58,673 bases of DNA from Sulfoacidibacillus ferrooxidans (GTDB lineage: Bacteria; Bacillota; Bacilli; Alicyclobacillales; SLC66), in the NCBI RefSeq assembly GCF_022606465.1, contig NZ_JALBUF010000010.1, forward strand, positions 1 to 58,673. The letters run 5' to 3'. Made by a program: the position numbers and the translations under genes. Below, one piece after another: positions 51,816 through 58,673 of this stretch. Position 1 is the first letter of the stretch. Every line of letters begins with the position of its first letter. The notes beneath the pieces are model-generated. The model saw only the letters and a list, made by a program, of their open reading frames with translations, did no database searches and was not told where the DNA came from.

Positions 51816-53300
51816 ATGAAAAAAATACTAGCTAGCGCAGTAGCGGCATCGCTTGTCATGGGGACGGTCGTATCTACGTTTGCATTCGCGCAAACACAGT
51901 CGTATACGTCATCGAACATCGTGATTAACGGACAAGCAGCGTACCATCCAGACGAGTTTGTAGCGAATGGAACCACCTATATGCCGATTTGGTACGTCAT
52001 GCAAGCCCTTGAACAAGTAGGCTACAAGAGCACGTGGAACGGGCATGTATGGGCGGTCACCTCGCCAAATAACGCGACAGCCTTACACATTGTAGCGAAA
52101 ACGGGACATACGCTGATCTCGGTGAATGGGCAGTTGGTGGAGTATGAGATTCCGACGATGGTGGCAAACGATCCGACGAGTGATGGCAATTCAACCACGT
52201 ACATGCCGATCTGGTATGTCCAGCAGTTGCTCAACAACGTAGGGATCACGACGGATACGTGGAACGGAACAACGTGGACGATAGGAACTGCGAGTGGAGA
52301 CAGCACCAAGACGTCTACAACGAGCACAAGTACGCCGTCTACAACCAGTACCAAGACGCCTACAAATGGCATGGCGACGAAACTCGAAGCGGCTGTTGAT
52401 TTTTACAACTTTGATGAAAACGTGGCAAGAAAGTATACGCCAGTGTTGTATACCGGCGAATATGAACTTCCCAATGCAACGCCAGATCCCTATACGGACG
52501 TGCCACAATCCGATTGGGCAGCTGTGCATTACGATTTGTTCCACGGTCTGATCACGGCTGATTCGGCAACGCTGTTTGGCTCAAACGATCCTGCAACAGC
52601 GACAACGATGGATGAACAGTACATGTGGAGCATGGGGATTCCGAAAAATTCTCAGCTACAACTCTCGTGGAATCCAGGTGACGGAAACGCCGTGCAATGG
52701 GCGAACTTCTATGACTTGAATACGGGTGTGCCGACCAGTGGAGACCTGACCGTGAGCCAGTTAAACCAGTTGGAGCAAAATTTTGTGACCTCACAAAAAG
52801 GTTGGTACGAAACGAGCAATGGTGTGTATCACTTCGCCTTTGCGCCGTATAACACGTATGCGCTGACGACTGGCGGAACGACGATGAGTGCAAAAGATGT
52901 GTTGTCTTTATTAAGACAAAGCCTTGTGTATGCAACGGATATCACATTTAAAAAAATCGGTGGTAGTGGTAGTCAGCCAGATCTGTTGTGGACGTTACCT
53001 GGGTTTTCAATTCACAGTTCGTTTGTTTTAGGGATCAATGGTGGGAGTCAACTTACAGCCAGTACGAACGGCGGAAAAAGTTATCAATCGTTTGACTCGA
53101 TCGGTGATGGACATGGGTACGCATCGGATACCACTCTAAACGGTGGAACAAACGATCCGTCCAATCCCGTGTACGTTAAGAATCAAGATGGAGCCATGAT
53201 TAGCGTAGGTCCAATGCCTGTAGGTATGGGCTATGGCTCTGCTATAGAATTCACGGATGCTGGAGTCCCTGAAGTACAACAACAGAGTCAAGGTATGTAA
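51816..53300 (+). CDS. exported protein with copper-amine-oxidase-like stalk domain
   Basis: This 494-aa protein has a signal peptide (MKKILASAVAASLVMG, cleavage near AFA-QTQ). Two stalk-type repeats follow, NIVINGQAAYHPDEF...TTYMPIWYVMQAL and TTYMPIWYVQQLLNNVG, like the N-terminal domain of copper amine oxidases found on many Bacillota surface proteins. A Thr/Ser-rich linker (residues about 160-190) leads to a 300-residue C-terminal domain I do not recognise. It probably acts at the cell surface. GAGGAGG lies upstream of ATG 51816. It heads a run of exported proteins with higher G+C codons than the rep module. Confidence 0.8.
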   Translation: MKKILASAVAASLVMGTVVSTFAFAQTQSYTSSNIVINGQAAYHPDEFVANGTTYMPIWYVMQALEQVGYKSTWNGHVWAVTSPNNATALHIVAKTGHTLISVNGQLVEYEIPTMVANDPTSDGNSTTYMPIWYVQQLLNNVGITTDTWNGTTWTIGTASGDSTKTSTTSTSTPSTTSTKTPTNGMATKLEAAVDFYNFDENVARKYTPVLYTGEYELPNATPDPYTDVPQSDWAAVHYDLFHGLITADSATLFGSNDPATATTMDEQYMWSMGIPKNSQLQLSWNPGDGNAVQWANFYDLNTGVPTSGDLTVSQLNQLEQNFVTSQKGWYETSNGVYHFAFAPYNTYALTTGGTTMSAKDVLSLLRQSLVYATDITFKKIGGSGSQPDLLWTLPGFSIHSSFVLGINGGSQLTASTNGGKSYQSFDSIGDGHGYASDTTLNGGTNDPSNPVYVKNQDGAMISVGPMPVGMGYGSAIEFTDAGVPEVQQQSQGM

Positions 53301-53338
53301 GGGTATGAACCATTTTTTGAAGGAGGATGGGATGTCGT

Positions 53339-55747
53339 GTGAAGAAACGATGGTCAATTTTTTCGTCTCTGGTGCTCGTGTCCTCTTTGTTTGCGTCTGA
53401 TGGCACGGCAGTATTTGCCCAATCGTATGTAGGCAACGGTACACAAGTGGGGACGGCTGGAACGCTCGGGTACTACGATGGGCAAGTCACGATCTTAGGT
53501 TCCAATGGACAGCCTTACCAGAACGGCAACAACAATACGCCATTTAGCTTGTATTACAGTACCACGACAGGGCTGAATACTTATTCATTTCTACATGCCG
53601 TTTTTGAATATGCACCCGAAAGCGTTTCGTTAAGCGGCTTCAATAGTGGCTCAGGTCAACTTTGGCACGTGGATGAAGTAGCCAACAACTTTGTGCCAGT
53701 CACCAGTGCAAATGGCTACCTGATGATCTCGAATACCGAACGATCCGCTTGGGTCAACGCATTAAACGGCAATCTAGCCTATGTGGATCAAGCCGAATCA
53801 AGTAGCTCTATTGCCGATGGAGAAGAGTACGATGCCGAGTTCCAAGACAAAACAACGAGAGAAATGTTCCCACTCTACGATTTCCCTGCCATCGTCCTTG
53901 ATTCAGGCGATGAACTGGTGAGCGGATCGAATGGTCTAGGACCTGTAGATGTGATCGTCACACCGAAACCCACGGCGTCCATTAGTGCGAGTAACCCGAT
54001 CATCGGGCAAGGCCACACGGAGACACTCACAGGCACAGGAACAGTCAGCGCGTATGGGACGAGCTATCACTATGCAGGGGTGTCCATCACGAATGCGGCA
54101 ACAGGGGTGTCCGTACCACAGTCGGATATCACTTTTGCAGGTAATGATGGTGAAGCCCCGATTCAGACACCAAGCGGTGGAACGATGTACGAAATGAATA
54201 CGGGTGATGGTTCGTATTCGGACACCATCCACGTCAATACCAAAGACCTTACGGCAGGAGCCTACTCGGTCACGTACGATGTATCAGATTATCGGGATCG
54301 CTTTGCACCGGCTACGACGACGAGTTTTACGGTGCGATCGAAGGCGATACAACCGACACCACAAGGACCGCTTTCTCTTGCAGCGAATCCAACATCTACG
54401 AAAGTAGGTCAAGGTGTCACCTTGTTAGCTGTATATCAAGGGCAGGTAGCCAATGATCGTGCGATTTACCTGCATGATCTAAGCGGCGATCATACACTCA
54501 GTGGATCGAATATAGCGGCAGGAATGGATGGACAAAGCGTTATTCAAGATAGTGCTGTTGCCCAAACGGCGGAAACGGTTGAATATGAAGCCGCTTTGGA
54601 ATTACCAAACGGCACCTATATACACTCGAATCCTGTGTATGTTACATGGAAAAACGCCTCACAAAGCGGTGGTTCAGGCGGAGGGGGAAGTGGTTCAAGT
54701 GGCGCAGGAAATGGATCGAGTGGGGGTGGTTTAGGAAGCTGTAGCAACGGACCCATTCCACAGAAACCGATCGAACAAGTGCTTGAACAAAGCACGTCGT
54801 GTACCAGTCAAGGATATGACAAGTTAACATGGGTGGATACGAATTGGGTGCTACAAGCCACCACACATACAGGTGTGAAGGGAGTCTGTACAGGGGATTA
54901 TACCACGTATCAATGGGTGGACGAGCCTGTCACGTATGATCATATCTACGTGGACAATCTACAAAACCTAGAAATTAGCGGGTTACTCATGGATCCCGGA
55001 GTACCTGGCGATCCTTGGTCAGATGTCAATCAAACAGCCACTCAAGTCAGCAAAAGGGTGACCGTTGACGACACCATAACAGGACAGCAGTTACCGACGT
55101 ATACCAATCCGTATGCTGGTGTGAACGGTGCACCCTATGTGTATGTACGTCCTGCAGGTGGATTTGGGTTTAGGATTTTATGGACAGGGAGTCCGTTTGA
55201 CGTGATGCAGTCGATGGATGTGACCTTTGTCATGAAAAACCCAGACGGAACGACACGCACATGGACAGAAACGCCTACAACGAAGTATCCAACCAATTTG
55301 GACACAGCCACATTGGATCGAGTGGACATCATCAATCCGTATGATGGCGCCAATGGGTATGCGCCTTATGCTGGCCAATACGCATCAGCCTATACGCCGA
55401 TTCCTAAGTACGTCAACCGCTTGGATGGACAACAACATCTTGAATTAGCGGCGTGGAATATGACAGGTGACGCCAGTACAGCAGCAACGATCACAGCAAC
55501 GATTACCGTTAATACGAATTGCGGTTCGGTGATCACCACCATACCGAATATCGCGCAGTTGTTTAATGATCCGACATGGTACTTTATTCACCAAGTACCG
55601 AATAGCAGTGTACCTCAAACTGGTATCACATGGGTCAAGCTATACAACGATCCGACGGATGGAGAAAGCATGCCAACGACACCGGCGCAAGTCAATGCGC
55701 AAGATGCAGCGTTTTTGAACGCAAATCCAGAATTAAAGGGACCTTGA
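53339..55747 (+). CDS. large secreted surface protein with Ser/Gly linker
   Basis: This protein of about 802 aa has a signal peptide (KKRWSIFSSLVLVSSLFASD, cleavage after VFA). An N-terminal half contains Ig-like beta repeats (KPTASISASNPIIGQGHTET, NPTSTKVGQGVTLLAVYQG). A flexible linker near residues 440-465 is SGGSGGGGSGSSGAGNGSSG, and a beta-rich C-terminal half follows. No sortase or membrane anchor is visible. It could be a pilus-tip or adhesion protein of a transfer apparatus. GTG 53339 is preferred since the ATG at 53327 directly abuts AGGAGG. A strong terminator follows. Confidence 0.75.
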   Translation: MKKRWSIFSSLVLVSSLFASDGTAVFAQSYVGNGTQVGTAGTLGYYDGQVTILGSNGQPYQNGNNNTPFSLYYSTTTGLNTYSFLHAVFEYAPESVSLSGFNSGSGQLWHVDEVANNFVPVTSANGYLMISNTERSAWVNALNGNLAYVDQAESSSSIADGEEYDAEFQDKTTREMFPLYDFPAIVLDSGDELVSGSNGLGPVDVIVTPKPTASISASNPIIGQGHTETLTGTGTVSAYGTSYHYAGVSITNAATGVSVPQSDITFAGNDGEAPIQTPSGGTMYEMNTGDGSYSDTIHVNTKDLTAGAYSVTYDVSDYRDRFAPATTTSFTVRSKAIQPTPQGPLSLAANPTSTKVGQGVTLLAVYQGQVANDRAIYLHDLSGDHTLSGSNIAAGMDGQSVIQDSAVAQTAETVEYEAALELPNGTYIHSNPVYVTWKNASQSGGSGGGGSGSSGAGNGSSGGGLGSCSNGPIPQKPIEQVLEQSTSCTSQGYDKLTWVDTNWVLQATTHTGVKGVCTGDYTTYQWVDEPVTYDHIYVDNLQNLEISGLLMDPGVPGDPWSDVNQTATQVSKRVTVDDTITGQQLPTYTNPYAGVNGAPYVYVRPAGGFGFRILWTGSPFDVMQSMDVTFVMKNPDGTTRTWTETPTTKYPTNLDTATLDRVDIINPYDGANGYAPYAGQYASAYTPIPKYVNRLDGQQHLELAAWNMTGDASTAATITATITVNTNCGSVITTIPNIAQLFNDPTWYFIHQVPNSSVPQTGITWVKLYNDPTDGESMPTTPAQVNAQDAAFLNANPELKGP

Positions 55748-55754
55748 TTCACGC

Positions 55755-55791
55755 AAAAGACCGCTTGGAGACACTCTCTAAGCGGTCTTTT
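55755..55791 (+). terminator. Rho-independent terminator
   Basis: AAAGACCGCTT (55756-55766) and AAGCGGTCTTT (55780-55790) form a perfect 11-bp stem with a 13-nt loop ending in Ts, 8 bp after the surface protein stop. Confidence 0.9.
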
Positions 55792-55865
55792 GTCTGTGGT
55801 ACGACATGATGGTGGTTCCGTTTGTTCGCCTTGCAGGGTGAAGGCGAATTTTTTTGCGCAAAAAA

Positions 55866-55900
55866 AAGAGTAGTGAAAATGGAGGGTTTTTAGGCTTGAC
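55866..55900 (+). promoter_or_regulatory. 35-bp upstream element, copy 2
   Basis: It is identical to 51691-51725 and lies 16 bp before the lytic transglycosylase start. It follows a terminator, so it should contain the promoter of that gene. Confidence 0.75.
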
Positions 55901-55915
55901 TTTCTTCTATGCTTG

Positions 55916-57199
55916 ATGAGCAAGGAGGTGAAACAACTGAAAAAGTGGTTGCGACTGCTATCGCCTATTTCAAAAATACCGACCAATCGTAATGAACTGA
56001 TCCTTTGGTTGATCGTGAAAGGATTCATGTACTTTGTGGGACCAGGTATGCTTCTCGCTATGTTTGGCATTCTTGTGGCAGGTTCTATTTTCGCCTTTTT
56101 TATTGGGGATTTTACGGCTAGCGGAAACGGAACGGTGTCAGCGAACGGTCAAGTAACGTTATCTCAGACGCAACAGATTCAAGAGCATGTGTTGCAAAAG
56201 CGCGAGCAAATCGTAGCCAACCAGTGGCAAACGGGACTGGACGCATCACAGATCGAACAAGTGCAGACGCAACAAGTCAATGTTCCATCCGCTTTGTTGA
56301 TGAGTATAGGGAAAGTCGTGAACAATCTTCAACCGCTACAAGCCAGCCTGTACTATGGCTACTTCATGCCACAGTATACGTGGATTCATGAAGTGGATAT
56401 CAAGGAAACCTTTCACGATGTGACGACGTGTACACCCAAAGGGACGTGCAAAACCACGTGTGTCGAGAACCAACAAGAGACTCCAGTGACGTTCCTCTCC
56501 TATGCCAACACGTGGGATGGCACGTTAACCGATACGTATGTCGATGTGACGACAGGGCATGCTGGATGCCCTGATGGAGTATGGACATCGACGTGGGAGT
56601 TGCTAAGTAGCCATAGGACCTATTCGTGGGCCAAAGTGTGGAATCTATTCGCTCATATCAAGACGCAACAAGGAACGTTTATCGAGGATACCGCAAATCG
56701 TGATGTGTTAGCGGGCATGATCGGAGCGGTCGATCCATCGCTTGGTGATCCGTATGTGCAACACATGGTCTCTGGATTCAACATGGTGTTTCAAACAGGT
56801 GGACTACCGCCTGCTGGATCGAATGAACCGTTACCAAGCGCAAAGGTGATGTCCATTTTACAACAAGCCATTGGCATCGTCATGGCCTACAACACGGCTC
56901 ATGACATATCGGGTGGTGTCAATGAAAGTTGGTTGCCCTACTTAGCCATCATCGTCATGCATGAATCCGGTGGGAATCCAGATGCGGTGGACCCCATTCT
57001 TGTCGATGGAGAACATGCGTCAGGTCTCATGCAAATGCTTCCGAGTACGTTTGTCAGCGATCATCTCGGTGCGTATACAGACATTTGGAACCCATTAGAC
57101 AATGCGATTTCAGCCATTGGACATATTGAATCAGCGTGGGGAAACCCAACGAACATTCCTGGTGTGGTTGCAGGTACAGGCGTGTATCACGGGTATTAA
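55916..57199 (+). CDS. membrane-anchored lytic transglycosylase (SLT domain)
   Basis: This protein of about 427 aa has an N-terminal membrane helix (FVGPGMLLAMFGILVAGSIF) and a 230-residue extracellular region with paired Cys. The C-terminal SLT domain holds the catalytic Glu in VMHESGGNPDAV, then GLMQMLPSTF and NPLDNAISAIGHI. It cleaves peptidoglycan to open a path for a transfer or secretion channel, like VirB1. The start is uncertain. ATG 55916 has no ribosome binding site, whereas AAGGAGGTGA at 55922-55931 sits 8 nt before a CTG at 55937, which could be a rare start giving 420 residues. Confidence 0.85.
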   Translation: MSKEVKQLKKWLRLLSPISKIPTNRNELILWLIVKGFMYFVGPGMLLAMFGILVAGSIFAFFIGDFTASGNGTVSANGQVTLSQTQQIQEHVLQKREQIVANQWQTGLDASQIEQVQTQQVNVPSALLMSIGKVVNNLQPLQASLYYGYFMPQYTWIHEVDIKETFHDVTTCTPKGTCKTTCVENQQETPVTFLSYANTWDGTLTDTYVDVTTGHAGCPDGVWTSTWELLSSHRTYSWAKVWNLFAHIKTQQGTFIEDTANRDVLAGMIGAVDPSLGDPYVQHMVSGFNMVFQTGGLPPAGSNEPLPSAKVMSILQQAIGIVMAYNTAHDISGGVNESWLPYLAIIVMHESGGNPDAVDPILVDGEHASGLMQMLPSTFVSDHLGAYTDIWNPLDNAISAIGHIESAWGNPTNIPGVVAGTGVYHGY

Positions 57200-57210
57200 G
57201 ATGTGAAAAA

Positions 57211-57242
57211 AGTGGAGTGAAAATCGAGGGTTTTATGCTTGC
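57211..57242 (+). promoter_or_regulatory. degenerate upstream element, copy 3
   Basis: AGTGGAGTGAAAATCGAGGG followed by TTTTATGCTTGC resembles the 35-bp element with a shorter T-run and a few substitutions. It precedes the thioredoxin-like lipoprotein gene by 56 bp. TATGAAT at about 57259 may serve as -10. Confidence 0.6.
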
Positions 57243-57297
57243 TTTTTCCGTTAGTCTATGAATAGAAACACAGAAATCATCTAAGGGAGCGATTGTT

Positions 57298-57912
57298 TTG
57301 AATCATCAAGTGTGGAAATGGACTGCAGGAAGTCTAGCGATCATGGGTCTTTTAAGTGGATGCGGTACACAACAGGCCGCTCATACGACACCTGTTTCGA
57401 CGACAGAGAAAACGATCTCAGCGCCCGTCACGAAGTCGCCTCTTGCAACGATGGACTTCGTGAATGGTTTCATGAAGCCCTATGATGTGAAACCGTTGTT
57501 TGCCCATCAGATCGTCAATGCAAGTGGCCAAACGATTCAGATGCCTACAACGAAACCTCTGTTATTTTTTGCTTGGTGGTGTCCGCATTGTCATGCAGCG
57601 CTTAAAAACCTACAACAACTAGGTGATCTCAAGGATGTGGAACTTGTCAGCGTGTATCTCGATGCGAATGGAAAAACGGTCACCACGCTTGCCCAAGCGA
57701 AAGCACTCACGGCATCCGGCTTGCATGAGGCAGGTATTTCCGTTCCTGCAAGTGCCATCGATTATGTCATGCCAACGAGTCCGATCAACAACATCATTCA
57801 AGGCGTACCGATGATCGTAGGGAAGGTTGATCATACGTGGGTAGCGATGGATGGTGAACCGACCCATCCGATGCACATCTGGGCAGATGTTATACACAGG
57901 GTAAGGGGGTAA
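57298..57912 (+). CDS. thioredoxin-like lipoprotein
   Basis: This 204-aa protein has a lipoprotein signal ending in LLSGC (Cys about residue 22), a Ser/Thr-rich spacer and a thioredoxin fold. The redox site is FAWWCPHC (Cys-Pro-His-Cys, the DsbA-type pair). PMIVGKVDH supplies a conserved Pro near the active site. It probably forms or isomerises disulfides in the exported Cys-containing proteins of this locus, such as the transglycosylase. TTG 57298 follows AAGGGAG by 8 nt. Confidence 0.85.
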   Translation: MNHQVWKWTAGSLAIMGLLSGCGTQQAAHTTPVSTTEKTISAPVTKSPLATMDFVNGFMKPYDVKPLFAHQIVNASGQTIQMPTTKPLLFFAWWCPHCHAALKNLQQLGDLKDVELVSVYLDANGKTVTTLAQAKALTASGLHEAGISVPASAIDYVMPTSPINNIIQGVPMIVGKVDHTWVAMDGEPTHPMHIWADVIHRVRG

Positions 57913-57916
57913 AACG

Positions 57917-58673
57917 ATGCTGTATGTCACCTTTGAAACCGATGTGCGCGAACGATTTGTTGGATCTCAGTGGCTGCAATATCCCCAAATGGCCAAAGAC
58001 ACACCGTTTCAAGCAGGGGATGTCGTTGTACTCACAGAGTGGTTTGCTCAGACAAGGCAAGACACCATTGATCTGATTCACCTGATCCGCCGCGCTAACG
58101 CTCGTGTCGTCTATATCGGAACACAAGCGAATCAATCCGAAGAACTCAACAAGCAACTCGTCCTTTTAGGTGTCTATGACTTCTTTTTTGTCGACAAGGC
58201 GCTGGAATTACGCTTGGTGGAGCGCATGATTGATCATCCAAAAACGGCGCAAGATGTAGCGATCTATATGGATGACTTTGCCGTTCATACGAAAGAACCA
58301 GAACTTTATGATGTGCTAGAACCGGAATCGAAGGAATCCGAAGAAGTGGCTGTCACGTTGAATCACGTAGAACAGGAAGGGCGAGAAGAAGCTAAAAAAC
58401 GGTTTTCCTTGCGTAAACGAGAAGAAAAAGAAGAACAACGACCGATCCTATCACCGCCTAAGCTCAAAAAAATCGTATGGGGGAAACCAGAACCCGTACG
58501 GATTCATGTGATGGGTGATGCGGGGTCAGGGCGCACATGGATCGCTTGGAATCTAGCGGCACTTTGCCAAGCGCGCAATTGGTCAACGGCGATTGTGGAT
58601 ACAGACATGCAACCGTTATCGGCATGGGCTGCACCTGAATCGTGTCATGTGTACACGAAAGAGCCGACAGGCT
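57917..58673 (+). CDS. CpaE/MinD-like P-loop ATPase, truncated by the window edge
   Basis: At least 252 residues are visible. An N-terminal receiver-like domain (DVVVLTEWFAQTRQDTIDLI, ARVVYIGTQANQSEEL) is followed by a charged linker. An ATPase domain then starts with VMGDAGSGRTWIAWNLAALC (Walker A GDAGSGRT) and AIVDTDMQPL (A' motif). This layout matches CpaE/TadZ-type or other ParA-superfamily ATPases that localise pilus or secretion complexes. AGGGGG precedes ATG 57917. The reading frame is open to base 58673 and no stop is reached. Confidence 0.75.
   Translation, partial: MLYVTFETDVRERFVGSQWLQYPQMAKDTPFQAGDVVVLTEWFAQTRQDTIDLIHLIRRANARVVYIGTQANQSEELNKQLVLLGVYDFFFVDKALELRLVERMIDHPKTAQDVAIYMDDFAVHTKEPELYDVLEPESKESEEVAVTLNHVEQEGREEAKKRFSLRKREEKEEQRPILSPPKLKKIVWGKPEPVRIHVMGDAGSGRTWIAWNLAALCQARNWSTAIVDTDMQPLSAWAAPESCHVYTKEPTG

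Noticed and set aside
1-58673. tRNA, rRNA or classical CRISPR-Cas and restriction genes
   Set aside because: I looked for cloverleaf, rRNA-like, Cas and methyltransferase motifs while reading and saw none.

Overview
The window looks like part of a large, mosaic plasmid or plasmid-derived island from a low-to-medium GC Bacillota. An Alicyclobacillus/Sulfobacillus-like acidophile is a guess; no taxonomic marker gene is present. The Bacillota assignment rests on strong AGGAGG-type ribosome binding sites, frequent TTG/GTG starts, a RocR-like sigma-54 activator, PucR regulation, a YolD-like gene and LexA-like SOS boxes. The plasmid assignment rests on a ParA / ribbon-helix-helix partition pair (46.5-48.3 kb), a replication-initiator-like gene (48.4-49.5 kb) and seven iterons spaced 21-23 bp just after it (49570-49717).

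Layout. 0-10 kb is a graveyard of mobile elements: IS21 istB relics, several IS3 tails, a TnpB 3' end and an internally deleted tyrosine recombinase. Among them sit two type II toxin-antitoxin pairs, a DUF6904-like gene and a His/Met-rich membrane protein. 10-13 kb has a creatininase-family hydrolase and a solitary peptide-type ABC binding lipoprotein. 13.7-20.5 kb is a coherent unit: a sigma-54 activator diverges from a five-gene set (ureohydrolase, SDR, NAD-dependent epimerase, polysaccharide-deacetylase-like hydrolase, APC permease) behind a recognisable -24/-12 promoter. 20.7-25.3 kb holds an MFS transporter, an SOS-controlled YolD-like gene and a decayed IS607 element. 25.5-28.9 kb has a diguanylate cyclase overlapping a cyclase-family hydrolase, convergent with an NCS1 nucleobase permease.

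29.6-38.5 kb looks like an orotate/cyclic ureide degradation cluster: PyrK and PyrD (type 1B dihydroorotate dehydrogenase), an M20 N-carbamoyl amino acid hydrolase, a PucR regulator, a dihydroorotase/allantoinase-type amidohydrolase and an MFS transporter. A PyrE-like protein with a degenerate catalytic motif, behind a perfect 16-bp palindrome, faces it. Read together these give orotate to dihydroorotate to N-carbamoyl-aspartate to aspartate plus ammonia and CO2. 39-46.2 kb returns to IS debris (IS256, IS21, a complete TnpB element), with an NCS1 permease carrying a C-terminal Cys/His-rich domain, an MFS tail and a truncated PAS/sigma-54 activator.

46.5-51.7 kb is the AT-rich replication and partition module. 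The putative ParB carries 18 tandem copies of an 8-residue repeat encoded by near-identical 24-bp DNA units. 51.8-58.7 kb is visibly richer in G+C and encodes exported or envelope proteins (stalk-domain protein, large Ser/Gly-linker surface protein, lytic transglycosylase, thioredoxin-like lipoprotein, CpaE/MinD-like ATPase). Three of these genes are preceded by the same 35-bp element. This looks like the start of a conjugation, pilus or secretion locus that continues past the right edge.

All assignments come from reading sequence and motifs; no database search was run.
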